Assembly (NCBI RefSeq): GCF_007667275.1
Contig: NZ_VDQT01000004.1
Location: 186,001 to 250,000 of the forward strand
DNA: 64,000 nt
Source: Stenotrophomonas rhizophila
GTDB lineage: Bacteria; Pseudomonadota; Gammaproteobacteria; Xanthomonadales; Xanthomonadaceae
Reading direction: 5' to 3'
Under the pieces are notes generated by a model, which worked only from the letters and a program-made list of their open reading frames with translations, had not been told where the DNA came from and did not search any database. Shown piece by piece: positions 44,380 through 53,037 of the stretch (its first letter is position 1; every line of letters begins with the position of its first letter). Both the position numbers and the translations under genes were made by a program.

Positions 44380-45660
44380 ATGCCCAACGCTCGTCCCGTC
44401 GCCATCCTCGGTGGCGTTCGTATCCCGTTCTGCCGCCAGAACACCGCCTATTCGGATGTTGGCAACCTGGGCATGTCGGTGCGCACACTGGGTGCCTTGG
44501 TCGAGCGCTTCGGCCTGCACGGCCAGCAGCTGGGCGAAGTGGCGATGGGCGCGGTGATCAAGCATTCCAGCGACTGGAACCTGGGCCGCGAAGCCACGCT
44601 GTCGTCGGGCCTGTCCCCGCTCACCCCCGGCATCACCATGCAGCGCGCCTGCGGCACCTCGCTGGACACCATCATCGCGGTGGCGAACAAGATCGCGCTG
44701 GGCCAGATCGAATCCGGCATCGGCGGCGGTTCGGACACCACCTCCGACGTGCCGATCGTGTACGGCAAGAAGCTGCGCGCGCGCCTGCTGGCGGCCAACC
44801 GCGCCAAGACCACCGGTGACAAGATCCGGGCGATGGTGAGCGGCTTCAAGCTGGCCGAACTGAAGCCGGAATTCCCGGGCGTGGCCGAACCGCGCACCGG
44901 CAAGAGCATGGGCGACCATTGCGAGGACATGGCCAAGGAATGGAACATCTCGCGCGATTCGCAGGACGAATGGGCCGTGTCGTCGCACAAGAAGCTGGCC
45001 GCCGCCTATGAGCGCGGTTTCTTCAACGACCTGATCGCCCCGTTCCGTGGCGTCGAGCGCGACAACATCCTGCGCGCCGATACCTCGCTGGAAAAGCTGG
45101 CCACGCTGAAGCCAGCCTTCGACAAGGTGTCCGGCCGTGGCACGCTCACCGCGGCCAACTCCACTCCGCTCACCGACGGCGCCTCGGCGGTGCTGCTGGC
45201 CAGCGAGGAATGGGCGCGCGCGCACGGCCACGAACCGCTGGCCTACCTGCGCGATTCGCAGGTGGCCGCGGTCGATTTCGTGCATGGCGAAGGCCTGCTG
45301 ATGGCACCGACCATCGCGGTGCCGGAAATGCTCAAGCGCAATGGCCTGACCCTGCAGGATTTCGACATCTACGAAATCCACGAAGCCTTCGCCGCGCAGG
45401 TGCTGTGCACGCTGCGCGCATGGGAAAGCGAAGACTACTGCCGCAACCGCCTGGGCCTGGACGCGCCGCTGGGCCGGATCGACCCGGCCAAGATCAACCC
45501 GCTGGGCTCGTCGCTGGCCACCGGCCATCCGTTCGCGGCTACCGGCGCGCGCGTGATTGCCACCGCCGCCAAGCAGCTGGCCGAGCGCGGCGGCGGCCGC
45601 GCGCTGGTCTCGATCTGCACCGCCGGCGGCATGGGCGTAGTAGCGATCGTAGAACGCTGA
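44380..45660 (+). CDS. Acetyl-CoA C-acyltransferase (FadI-like thiolase)
   Basis: A 426-residue thiolase. The acyl-accepting cysteine is in QRACGTSLD near residue 91, the base histidine in GHPFAATGAR near 382, and the second cysteine in CTAGGMG near 413. Length and sequence favour the long-chain FadI branch that performs the last step of fatty acid beta-oxidation. The start at 44380 has AGGT at 6 bp; an ATG at 44365 adds five residues. No fadJ-like partner is adjacent. Confidence 0.85.
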   Translation: MPNARPVAILGGVRIPFCRQNTAYSDVGNLGMSVRTLGALVERFGLHGQQLGEVAMGAVIKHSSDWNLGREATLSSGLSPLTPGITMQRACGTSLDTIIAVANKIALGQIESGIGGGSDTTSDVPIVYGKKLRARLLAANRAKTTGDKIRAMVSGFKLAELKPEFPGVAEPRTGKSMGDHCEDMAKEWNISRDSQDEWAVSSHKKLAAAYERGFFNDLIAPFRGVERDNILRADTSLEKLATLKPAFDKVSGRGTLTAANSTPLTDGASAVLLASEEWARAHGHEPLAYLRDSQVAAVDFVHGEGLLMAPTIAVPEMLKRNGLTLQDFDIYEIHEAFAAQVLCTLRAWESEDYCRNRLGLDAPLGRIDPAKINPLGSSLATGHPFAATGARVIATAAKQLAERGGGRALVSICTAGGMGVVAIVER

Positions 45661-45665
45661 ACCCC

Positions 45666-45767
45666 GTAGAGCGGGGCTCTGCCCCGCTGCTGTTTCCGGC
45701 GCACAAAAAAAAGGCCGCCCTCGATTGGGCGGCCTTTTTTGTGCAGCGGGGCAGAGCCCCGCTCTAC
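45666..45767. terminator. Bidirectional terminator flanked by inverted SMAG repeats
   Basis: A stem GGCCGCCC/GGGCGGCC with A-rich left and T-rich right flanks (about 45703-45741) serves both converging genes. It is bracketed by a SMAG copy at 45666-45688 (GTAGAGCGGGGCT...) and its exact inverse at 45745-45767, the latter touching the hemY stop. Confidence 0.9.
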
Positions 45768-45768
45768 G

Positions 45769-47136
45769 TCAGGGTATGCGCGGGTTGCCGAATTCGTCGC
45801 GGTCTACCCGTTCAATGCGCGCCTCGCGCACCACTACCGGATCGGTCATCAACGACTGCTCTTCCACCGTCGCGCGCTCCGGCACCACCGCATGCAGACC
45901 GGGGCTCTGCCCCACTGCGCCGGCATGTAGAGCGGGGCTCTGCCCCGCTGCTTCGCGCACCAGCACCACGCTGCTTTCCCCGCGCGACTGCCGCAGCGCA
46001 TTGCCGTAGCACTGCGCGGCCAGCGCCGGCTCGCCACGGGCGGTGAATACCTCACCCAGCGCTTCCCACGCTTCCGGACCGGCACCGGCGGCGATGGCGC
46101 GATGCAGGTAATCCTCGGCCTGCACATGCTCGCCCTGGCGCGCCGCAATCCGGCCCAGCGCCAGCAGCACGGCCGGACTGGACGGCTGCTGCACCAGCCA
46201 GCGCTGCAGGTTGGCCTGGCGGGTGGCCAGCTTTTCCACCGGCATCTGCCCGTACAGCGTCACCAGCGATTCGTCCCAGCGCGTGTCCAGCGCCTGCTCC
46301 AGGTTGAGCAGGGCCGGCTCGTCCCAATCCAGCGCGACCGCACGGAGTGCGTAGGCCGAGGCCACGTCCGGGTCGCTGCGCAGCGCCTTCGGCGTGGCTT
46401 CCCACTGTGCGGCCAGCGCATTCACGTCGGCCGCTTCCAGCAGCGACTGCGCCGCCAACCGCACTTCAAGCTCGGCCACGGCGTCGTCGGGCAGTACCTT
46501 CTGCTTGCGCAGCGCGCCCAGCTGGCCGTAAGCCTCGTGCGCGCGTTCGGCACGGGCCAGTGCTTCGGTACGCAGCCACAGGCCGCGCGGCGGCAGCGGC
46601 TGGATGCCAGGAACATCGAGTGCGTTGATCGCATCCACCGGGCGCTCCTGGCGCAGCAGGCGTTCGGCCTGCAGCAACGCGTAGGCGGTGGCGTCGGCCG
46701 TGGACAGGCGCTGCAGGTACTGGTCCACCGCCGCCTGGTCGCCGCGTGCCTCGGCGCTGCGCACGGCGGTGACATACGCCACCGCGCTCACTTCATCGTC
46801 TTCGGCGGCGGTGCCCAGCAGCTTTTCAGCGCGCTGCCAGTGGCCATACTCGTGCGCCTGCAGGCCTTCGATCAGGCGCGCCCGGCCCTGCTTGCGGCGG
46901 TAGCGGCCCCATGCGCGGAACGGCGAGGCCACCAGGCTCCAGAGCAGCCACAGCAGCAGCACCGCCACCAGCGCCATCAGCGCCACCTGCGGCAGGGTGG
47001 AACGGTAGTCGTTGCCACCGGCGCGGTAGATCACCTCGCCGTACTGGCGCATCGATTCGCCACCCAGCCAGTGGGCGGCCACCACGCCCAAAACCACGGC
47101 CAGCAACAACACCACCACGGAATGAATCGGCTTCAT
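45769..47136 (-). CDS. hemY: HemY-like heme biosynthesis-associated TPR protein
   Basis: A 455-residue inner membrane protein. Two hydrophobic segments at the N-terminus (SVVVLLLAVVLGVVAAHWLGG and MALVAVLLLWLLWSLV) form the HemY_N domain; TPR helices fill most of the rest. HemY of this proteobacterial type accompanies hemD and hemX and is not the Bacillus oxidase of the same name. Near the C-terminus a repeated phrase (GQSPALHAGAV / GQSPGLHAVVP) is encoded by two SMAG-derived units at 45894-45949. It lies 3 bp after hemX. Confidence 0.9.
   Translation of the reverse strand: MKPIHSVVVLLLAVVLGVVAAHWLGGESMRQYGEVIYRAGGNDYRSTLPQVALMALVAVLLLWLLWSLVASPFRAWGRYRRKQGRARLIEGLQAHEYGHWQRAEKLLGTAAEDDEVSAVAYVTAVRSAEARGDQAAVDQYLQRLSTADATAYALLQAERLLRQERPVDAINALDVPGIQPLPPRGLWLRTEALARAERAHEAYGQLGALRKQKVLPDDAVAELEVRLAAQSLLEAADVNALAAQWEATPKALRSDPDVASAYALRAVALDWDEPALLNLEQALDTRWDESLVTLYGQMPVEKLATRQANLQRWLVQQPSSPAVLLALGRIAARQGEHVQAEDYLHRAIAAGAGPEAWEALGEVFTARGEPALAAQCYGNALRQSRGESSVVLVREAAGQSPALHAGAVGQSPGLHAVVPERATVEEQSLMTDPVVVREARIERVDRDEFGNPRIP
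45894..45949 (+). repeat. Two SMAG-derived units inside the hemY coding sequence
   Basis: 45927-45949 is a complete GTAGAGCGGGGCT... element and 45894-45916 a diverged copy in the same orientation, 33 bp (11 codons) apart. Both are read through in frame by hemY on the other strand. Confidence 0.8.
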
Positions 47137-47139
47137 GTT

Positions 47140-48111
47140 TCAACTCCCATCGCGCATGGCGCGCAGCTGCTGCAGGGTGCTGCCCAGTTCGGGCAGCGGC
47201 GGACGTAGCACTCGAGCGCGCAACTGTTGCAGTTCAGCACGTCGTTCGCGCAGGCCGGGTGAATCCGGCCACAGGCGCGGCATCCACAGCGCCACACGGT
47301 CCAGCGACTGTTCAAATTCCGACTGATTGCCGCGTTCCACCGCCGCCCGGGCCAGGGTCAGCTCCAGCTGCAGCGCGTCCCACGCGGCGGAGCGCTCGGC
47401 GGCGGTGAGCGGGCCCTGCGCGGCGGTGGGGGTAATGGTCACGAACGGTGCCAGCAGCTGTTGCCACCATGGCGGCGCCGCGCTGCCGGCGGCGGGCACG
47501 ATCTGCTCGGGCAGCGCGCCCAGCGCGCTGGCAAACCGGGCCAGGCGTTGCTGGGTCTCCGCACGCGGGCCTGGACCCAGTGCATCCACCGCATTGCGTT
47601 CCTGCATCAGGGCCTGGCGCAGGTTGAGGTATTCGCCGCCCGGCAGCTCCTCCAGCGCAGCCGCCGCCAGCGCGTACAGGCGGCGCGCGCCGTCCACGTC
47701 GTCGGCAAAGGCCAGCCGCTGCCCGGCCTGGCTGAGCAGCAGTTCGGCTTCTTCCAGCTGCAGCGCCTGCGCGTTGTGGCGCGTGCTGTCGGCCAGCCGT
47801 GCCAGGTTCTCTTCCAGCAGCGCGTTGCGCTGGCTCAGGCCCAGCATTTCGTCGCGCAGCACGCGGTTGGTGGCCGCCGCATCCTGCACCCGCTGCGAGG
47901 TCGAGCGCTGGTCGCGGCGCAGCGCTTCCACGCTGCCGGCCAGGCCCTGCACCAGCACGTTGGCGTCGGCCTCGCGCTGGGCGGCGCGTGCCTGCTGTGC
48001 CTGCCACTGGGTCCAGCCCCAACCGGCACCGCCCACGATGACCGCCGCCACGGCAAGCGGCAGGATCCAGCGCAGCGGTCGGTGGGGTGGGGGCGGATCG
48101 ATCTCGTTCAT
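47140..48111 (-). CDS. hemX: HemX-like uroporphyrinogen-III C-methyltransferase-related protein
   Basis: A 323-residue protein with one membrane helix (WILPLAVAAVIVGGAGWGW) and a long helical, glutamine-rich coiled-coil-like periplasmic part, the HemX family layout. Despite its common name it lacks a methyltransferase motif. The start at ATG 48111 avoids an upstream extension without coding sense. It sits between hemD (109 bp) and hemY (3 bp). Confidence 0.9.
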   Translation of the reverse strand: MNEIDPPPPHRPLRWILPLAVAAVIVGGAGWGWTQWQAQQARAAQREADANVLVQGLAGSVEALRRDQRSTSQRVQDAAATNRVLRDEMLGLSQRNALLEENLARLADSTRHNAQALQLEEAELLLSQAGQRLAFADDVDGARRLYALAAAALEELPGGEYLNLRQALMQERNAVDALGPGPRAETQQRLARFASALGALPEQIVPAAGSAAPPWWQQLLAPFVTITPTAAQGPLTAAERSAAWDALQLELTLARAAVERGNQSEFEQSLDRVALWMPRLWPDSPGLRERRAELQQLRARVLRPPLPELGSTLQQLRAMRDGS

Positions 48112-48219
48112 GCAGTCATCCTTCGTCGCCCGCGCCGGTGCATTCACGAGCTGGCGGTCGCTCAGGTGCACAGCATCGCCGCCGCCCGGGCGCCCCGCAA
48201 GGCCGCGAACGCCCCCTGT

Positions 48220-48996
48220 TCAGGAACCTGCGGAGGTGGTGATCGCGGCGTGTGCGGCCTGCGCCAGCTGGGCTGGCAGCGGACCCTCGGCGAGGCTGAC
48301 CCGGGTGAAGCCGGCATCATGGGCCAGCGCCAGCAGGCGCGGGCTGGCGGCCACCACCTGCTGGTCCTGCAGCCGTGCCAGCAGGTCCGGCGGCAGCTGG
48401 GCCTGCAGCAGGCCCAGCGCCTCGGCGCTGCTCAGTGCGAGCACCCAGGGACCGGTTCGACGGCGCAGCCGCTGCAGTGCGCGCGGCGGCAGCCGCAGCG
48501 GCTGGCGGCGGTACACATCCACCCGCTGCAGCTGCGCGCCACGCGCCTGCAGGGTTTCGGCAATGACCCCGCGCCCACCCGGCGCGGTCACCAGCGCCGC
48601 GCGCAGCCCGTGCAGCGTGGCCAGCGCAGGGAGGTCGAGCAGCCCCTCGCTGTCCATCCGCTGCGGGGCCTGCACGTCGGCCGCGCCGTGGCTGCGCAGG
48701 GCCGCCGCCGTGCCGGCGCCTACCGCCAGCCAGGTGCCGGGGTGGGGCGCAGCCAGCGGCTGCAGCCGCCCGGCGGCGTGCACCGCCGCCGGGCTGCTGA
48801 AGACCACCCGGTCGGCGCGCAGGGCCTGCGCCAGCGCGGCCCGGGTGTCCGCGTCGTGCCGGGCCACCAGGGCCCATGGCGACAGCCCCACGACCCGCGC
48901 GCCCAGCGGGGTTGCCGCACGGCGCAGCGCTGCGTGCTGGCCGCGCGGGCGCAGCGACAGCAGGGTCCATTCCGGCACATGTGCGGGGCGGTTCAT
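48220..48996 (-). CDS. hemD: Uroporphyrinogen-III synthase HemD
   Basis: A 258-residue protein of the HemD fold, which cyclises hydroxymethylbilane to uroporphyrinogen III in tetrapyrrole synthesis. Landmarks: VVFSSPAAVHAAG near residue 70, a VGAGTAAALRSHG stretch, and a late LALSSAEALGLL. The sequence is divergent, as is normal for HemD. The start at 48996 is the first ATG after the divergent thioesterase promoter. hemC is not in the window. Confidence 0.88.
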   Translation of the reverse strand: MNRPAHVPEWTLLSLRPRGQHAALRRAATPLGARVVGLSPWALVARHDADTRAALAQALRADRVVFSSPAAVHAAGRLQPLAAPHPGTWLAVGAGTAAALRSHGAADVQAPQRMDSEGLLDLPALATLHGLRAALVTAPGGRGVIAETLQARGAQLQRVDVYRRQPLRLPPRALQRLRRRTGPWVLALSSAEALGLLQAQLPPDLLARLQDQQVVAASPRLLALAHDAGFTRVSLAEGPLPAQLAQAAHAAITTSAGS

Positions 48997-49039
48997 TGCG
49001 GGCATTATGCGAGGCCTTCGCCGCAACGTCGCCGTACCG

Positions 49040-49510
49040 ATGTCCGAAACCGATTCCCCGTCCGCGCACCTGGCCGCCCTGCAACAGGTGCTCGACCGCA
49101 TGCCGCCGGTGGCGGCCATGCAGATCCAGGTGGCCGGCTACGCCGACGGCGCGCTGACCCTGCGCGCGCCGCTGGCGGCCAACGTCAATGACAAGGGCAA
49201 TGCCTTCGGCGGCAGCCTGTCTTCGGCCCTGACCCTGTCCGGCTGGGCGCTGGTCACCCTGCGCCTGCGCCTGGCCGGGTTCGACGCCGATGTCTACGTG
49301 GCCGACAGCCACGTGCGTTACCTGGCCCCGGTTTATCAGGACCTGCAGGCCCAGGCCCAGGCCGCCGACGATGCGGATTGGGACGTGTTCGTGGCCACCT
49401 TCGCCCAGCGCGGCAAGGCCCGGATCGAGGTGGTGGCGCGCCAGCCCGGCGAGGCCGGAAAACCCGCGGCTGAACTGAGCGGACGTTTCGTTGCCTTCGC
49501 AAGGCGGTAG
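49040..49510 (+). CDS. YiiD-type thioesterase domain protein
   Basis: A 156-residue hotdog-fold protein of the kind found as the C-terminal domain of YiiD. The motif NDKGNAFGGSLSSALTLSGW is the family's core helix region, followed by VYVADSHVRYLAPV. It is thought to hydrolyse acyl-CoA or acyl-ACP thioesters. Transcribed divergently from hemD. Confidence 0.82.
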   Translation: MSETDSPSAHLAALQQVLDRMPPVAAMQIQVAGYADGALTLRAPLAANVNDKGNAFGGSLSSALTLSGWALVTLRLRLAGFDADVYVADSHVRYLAPVYQDLQAQAQAADDADWDVFVATFAQRGKARIEVVARQPGEAGKPAAELSGRFVAFARR

Positions 49511-49540
49511 GATGGGCGCCTTGCCGATTGGGGAATTCGC

Positions 49541-49978
49541 ATGCGCCGTACCATCCAGATCCTGCTTCTCGCCCTGCTCGCGCTGACCAGCGTGAACGCG
49601 CTGGCGGCCAAGGAAAAGCTGACCCGCAAGCAGCGCGTGGAGCTGGAAAAGACCCAGGTCGCCTACGCGTCCACCATCCGTTGGGGGACCACCGAGGAAG
49701 CGCTGCCTTACCTGGACCCGGAATACACCAGGGAACACCCGCTGACCGACCTGGAGCTGCGCCGCTACGAGCAGGTGAAGATCTCCAGCTACCGCGCCGG
49801 CGATAACGTGAACATGCCTGACGGTAGGGTCGGCCGCCCCGCCGTGGTGGGGGTGATCAACCTCAATACCCAGATGCAGCGGGAAGTCACGGTCAAGGAG
49901 ATCTGGCGCTGGGACGCCGAGGACAAGCGCTGGCTGCAGGCCAACGGGCTGCCGGACCTGTGGCAGGAGACGCGCTGA
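49541..49978 (+). CDS. Exported protein, uncharacterised
   Basis: A 145-residue protein with a signal peptide (LLLALLALTSVNALAAK). The mature part has a predicted alpha+beta mix and a W-rich end (IWRWDAEDKRWLQANGLPDLW) without known motifs. Such small exported proteins next to housekeeping genes are common in Xanthomonadaceae. It begins 30 bp after the thioesterase gene. Confidence 0.65.
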   Translation: MRRTIQILLLALLALTSVNALAAKEKLTRKQRVELEKTQVAYASTIRWGTTEEALPYLDPEYTREHPLTDLELRRYEQVKISSYRAGDNVNMPDGRVGRPAVVGVINLNTQMQREVTVKEIWRWDAEDKRWLQANGLPDLWQETR

Positions 49979-50055
49979 GCCCCCCGACCGCCCGCTGGGC
50001 GCCGGTTCGCCCGCATGTGCGACAATCGGCGCCCGCTAATCGACCCGTGATCTGA

Positions 50056-50493
50056 GTGAATTACGAAGAGCTGCTGGCCTTTGCCGGCCGAAACCCGATG
50101 TTGTCGATGGCCTTCGCGGGCCTGACCGTAGCCATCCTCGTCACCGAGGTGCGCCGCCTGATGCGCGGCTACAAGTCGATCAAGCCGGCCGAGCTGACCC
50201 AGCTGATCAATGCCGGCGGCGCGGTCGTGATCGACCTGTCTGCGGGAACCGATTTCGAAAAGGGCCATATCGCCGGCAGCCGCAACGTGCAGCCGGCCCA
50301 GTTCGGTCCCGAACACAAGCTCGTCGCCAACGCGAAGCAGAAGCCGGTGGTGCTGGTGTGCCGCACCGGCAACGCCTCGGAGACCGCCGCCAAAGCCTTG
50401 AAGAAGGCCGGTTTCGAGCAGGTGCACGTGCTCGATGGTGGGCTGCCGGCCTGGCAGCAGGCTGAACTGCCGCTGGTGAAGGGCCGCAACTGA
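50056..50493 (+). CDS. Rhodanese-domain membrane protein (YibN-like)
   Basis: A 145-residue protein with an N-terminal membrane helix (MLSMAFAGLTVAILVTEV) and a rhodanese domain whose active cysteine is C102 in VCRTGNAS. It carries persulphide sulphur for transfer to a thiol acceptor. GTG start. Its place upstream of secB and gpsA parallels yibN-grxC-secB-gpsA of enterobacteria. Confidence 0.88.
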   Translation: MNYEELLAFAGRNPMLSMAFAGLTVAILVTEVRRLMRGYKSIKPAELTQLINAGGAVVIDLSAGTDFEKGHIAGSRNVQPAQFGPEHKLVANAKQKPVVLVCRTGNASETAAKALKKAGFEQVHVLDGGLPAWQQAELPLVKGRN

Positions 50494-50598
50494 TTTTTCA
50501 CCGGATTTGGCCGCGCGCCTTGTGCGCGGCGCCACACGCCCCCATCGCAGGGCATGTAACAATCCATTATTGACTGTAAATATCTGGAGCAACAGGAA

Positions 50599-51114
50599 AT
50601 GTCCGAAGCGAACACCAACGGCGCCATCGCGCCGGCCGACGCCGCCACCGGCCCCGCGTTCACCGTCGAGAAGATCTACGTCAAGGACGTTTCCTTCGAA
50701 TCGCCCAACGCCCCGGCCGTGTTCAACGAAGCCGTGCAGCCGGAGCTGCAGCTCAACCTCAACCAGCGCGTGCAGCGCCTGGGCGAGAGCGCCTTCGAGG
50801 TCGTGCTGGCCGTGACCCTGACCTGCAAGGCCGGCGACAAGACCGCCTACGTGGCCGAAGTGCAGCAGGCTGGCGTGTTCGGCCTGGTCGGCCTGGACCC
50901 GCAGTCGATCGACGTGCTGCTGGGCACCCAGTGCCCGAACATCCTGTTCCCGTATGTGCGTTCGCTGGTGAGCGAGCTGATCCAGGCCGGCGGCTTCCCG
51001 CCGTTCTTCCTGCAGCCGATCAACTTCGAAGGCCTGTACGCCGAAACCCTGCGCCAGCGCCAGGAACAGGGCGAAACCTCGCTCGCCGATTCCGAGCCGG
51101 CCGGCAACGCCTGA
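50599..51114 (+). CDS. secB: Protein-export chaperone SecB
   Basis: A 171-residue SecB, which keeps preproteins unfolded and hands them to SecA. Typical segments: [20 protein letters not shown] near residue 26, [18 protein letters not shown], and [17 protein letters not shown] near the end. The ATG is preceded by AGGAAA. It lies 20 bp upstream of gpsA. Confidence 0.96.
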   Translation: MSEANTNGAIAPADAATGPAFTVEKIYVKDVSFESPNAPAVFNEAVQPELQLNLNQRVQRLGESAFEVVLAVTLTCKAGDKTAYVAEVQQAGVFGLVGLDPQSIDVLLGTQCPNILFPYVRSLVSELIQAGGFPPFFLQPINFEGLYAETLRQRQEQGETSLADSEPAGNA

Positions 51115-51134
51115 TCGGCGCTGCAGTGGTTGCG

Positions 51135-52160
51135 ATGAGCGACAACGCAGACAAGATCGCCGTTCTCGGCGCGGGCTCCTGGGGTACCGCCCTGGCGAGC
51201 CTGCTGGCGCGGCACGGTCACCCGACCGTGCTGTGGGGGCGCGACGCGACGATGGTGGACGCCATCGACCAGCGCCACGAGAACACCCGTTACCTGCCGG
51301 GCATTCCGCTGCCGGAATCGCTGCGTGCCACCACCGACCTGGCCGCGGCCGTCGAAGGTGCGAAGTGGATCCTGGTGGTGGTGCCGTCGCACGCGTTCGG
51401 GGAAACCGTACGCGCGCTGGCGCCGCTGCGCCCGGCCGACGCCGGCGTGGCATGGGCGACCAAGGGCTTTGAGCCCGGTTCCGGTCGCTTCCTGCACGAA
51501 GTCGCGCGCGAGGTCCTCGGACCGGACGTGCCGCTGGCGGTAGTCACCGGGCCGTCGTTCGCGAAGGAAGTCACCCAGGGCCTGCCCACGGCCATTACCG
51601 TCCACGGCGATGACCCGGAGTTCGCCCAGCAGGTGGCCGAAGCCATGCATGGCCCGGCGTTCCGCGCCTATACCGGCGATGACATGGTGGGTGCCGAACT
51701 CGGTGGCGCCATGAAGAACGTGCTGGCAGTGGCCACCGGCGTGGCCGATGGCATGCAGCTGGGCCTGAACGCCCGTGCCGGCCTGATCACCCGTGGCCTG
51801 AATGAAATGCTGCGGCTGGCTGCCGCGATCGGCGCCAAGCCGGAGACCCTGATGGGTCTGGCTGGCCTGGGTGACCTGGTGCTGACCTGCACCGGCGACC
51901 TGTCGCGCAACCGTCGTCTCGGCCTGGCGCTGGGACGCGGCCAGAGCCTGCCCGACGCGGTGCGCGAAATCGGCCAGGTGGTGGAATCGGTGCAGACCGC
52001 CGACGAGGTCATGCGCCAGGCACGCCGCCACGGCATCGACCTGCCGATCTCAGACCGGGTGCGCGCCGTCCTGCACGGCGAACAGACCCCGGAAGAAGGC
52101 CTGCGCGCGCTGCTGGCGCGGGAGCAGAAGCCGGAGTATCCGGATACGCTGTTCAAGTAA
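51135..52160 (+). CDS. gpsA: Glycerol-3-phosphate dehydrogenase [NAD(P)+]
   Basis: A 341-residue GpsA that makes sn-glycerol 3-phosphate from dihydroxyacetone phosphate for phospholipid synthesis. NAD(P) binding GAGSWGTA is at residue ~12, the catalytic lysine in GGAMKNVLA, and [16 protein letters not shown] is the family signature. Start at ATG 51135. An intrinsic terminator follows at 52174. Confidence 0.97.
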   Translation: MSDNADKIAVLGAGSWGTALASLLARHGHPTVLWGRDATMVDAIDQRHENTRYLPGIPLPESLRATTDLAAAVEGAKWILVVVPSHAFGETVRALAPLRPADAGVAWATKGFEPGSGRFLHEVAREVLGPDVPLAVVTGPSFAKEVTQGLPTAITVHGDDPEFAQQVAEAMHGPAFRAYTGDDMVGAELGGAMKNVLAVATGVADGMQLGLNARAGLITRGLNEMLRLAAAIGAKPETLMGLAGLGDLVLTCTGDLSRNRRLGLALGRGQSLPDAVREIGQVVESVQTADEVMRQARRHGIDLPISDRVRAVLHGEQTPEEGLRALLAREQKPEYPDTLFK

Positions 52161-52173
52161 TGCGATCAAGAAA

Positions 52174-52200
52174 CCCCGGCCAAGGCCGGGGCTTTTTTTT
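52174..52200 (+). terminator. Intrinsic terminator of gpsA
   Basis: CCCCGGCC-AA-GGCCGGGG stem followed by C and eight T residues. It separates the core block from the parDE module. Confidence 0.95.
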
Positions 52201-52355
52201 TGGGGGCTCCGATCACAACCCGGGGCTGCTGCAACAAGTTGCAGTGCTGCCATCCGGCAAGGCGTTCAGACTGGCTCCAGCTTCTGCTCTGAGTCCAACC
52301 TGTATGCAAATTTTTGAGCTATCGGGCTTGGCCGCTTTGAGCGAAGCTGCGACAG

Positions 52356-52376
52356 GAGTAGGATTGAATCCTACTC
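52356..52376. promoter_or_regulatory. Palindromic candidate ParD operator
   Basis: GAGTAGGATT-G-AATCCTACTC is a perfect 10-bp inverted repeat around one base, ending 17 bp before the parD ATG. Ribbon-helix-helix antitoxins bind such palindromes to repress their own operon. Confidence 0.65.
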
Positions 52377-52393
52377 AGGTGAAGGGCCGCCCC

Positions 52394-52678
52394 ATGCGCT
52401 CGACCCAACAGTTCAGCATCACGCTGCCAAACGAGATGGCGGACTCCGTCCGCGCGAAGGTCGCGAGCGGCGAGTACGCCACCGAGAGCGAGGTGATTCG
52501 CGATGGCCTTCGCGCACTTCTGGCGCGCGACAAGGCAATGGATGCGTGGCTGCGGGAGCAGGTCATACCGGCAGCACGCGCGCTTGAGGCTGACCCGGCA
52601 CAAGCCTTGTCGCTCGAACAGGCGCAGGAGCGTCTCACCAGCAGGCGCCGAGCCCGCAACGTTCCCAACCCGGTATGA
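52394..52678 (+). CDS. parD: ParD-family antitoxin
   Basis: A 94-residue CopG/ParD ribbon-helix-helix antitoxin. The N-terminal strand and helices (TQQFSITLPNEMADSVRAKV, then [20 protein letters not shown]) match the family. The C-terminal part that would wrap ParE is present (RARNVPNPV). The start at 52394 is the first ATG after the palindromic operator. It overlaps parE by 4 bp. Confidence 0.85.
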   Translation: MRSTQQFSITLPNEMADSVRAKVASGEYATESEVIRDGLRALLARDKAMDAWLREQVIPAARALEADPAQALSLEQAQERLTSRRRARNVPNPV

Positions 52679-53037
52679 CGTTCCGCATCCAGTTCGCACC
52701 AGCGGCGGTGGAGCAACTGGAAGCGCTCGAAGACCATATTGAAGCGGCGGGTTCGCCACTTGCCGCCGTGCGCTACGTTGACGCCATCGTCGCCTACTGC
52801 GAGACACTCGCCTCGTTTCCGATGCGTGGAATCAAGCGAGATGACGTGCTGCCTGGACTTCGGATCACCAACTTCAGAGGCACCACTGTCATCGCGCTTC
52901 ACGTGGATGATCAGAAGTGCATGGTGTCGATCCCCCACAAAAGCGAAGCCCGCCGGAGGGGCGGGCTTCTTGGCGCGTGGGAGAGAGGTCACGCGCCATC
53001 CAACAACGTAGCTTGCAACCTGCGTGTTACCAGGTGA
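52675..53037 (+). pseudogene. parE: ParE-family toxin, truncated at the 3' end
   Basis: Residues 1-83 follow ParE (MTFRIQFAPAAVEQLEALED, AYCETLASFPMRGIKRDD, FRGTTVIALHVDD). At the point where the family continues with its last strand and a conserved tail, the frame enters the inverted repeat of the ax21 terminator (52946-52968) and runs on for 36 unrelated residues, overlapping the ax21 stop. The C-terminal tail matters for ParE toxicity, so this copy is probably inactive while parD remains intact. Confidence 0.75.
52934..52968 (-). terminator. Intrinsic terminator of ax21
   Basis: In the minus direction the stem AAGCCCGCC/GGCGGGCTT (52946-52968, loop of five) is followed by CGCTTTTGT. It lies inside the read-through part of parE. 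Confidence 0.8.

Noticed and set aside
47327..49510. A 727-codon plus-strand frame over hemX-hemD ending in the thioesterase
   Set aside because: Only the last 156 codons (from 49040) are a real gene; the rest is antisense to hemX and hemD.
52356..52376. Phage attachment site
   Set aside because: The palindrome is perfect and sits at the parD promoter; no tRNA end or integrase is nearby, so an operator is the better reading.
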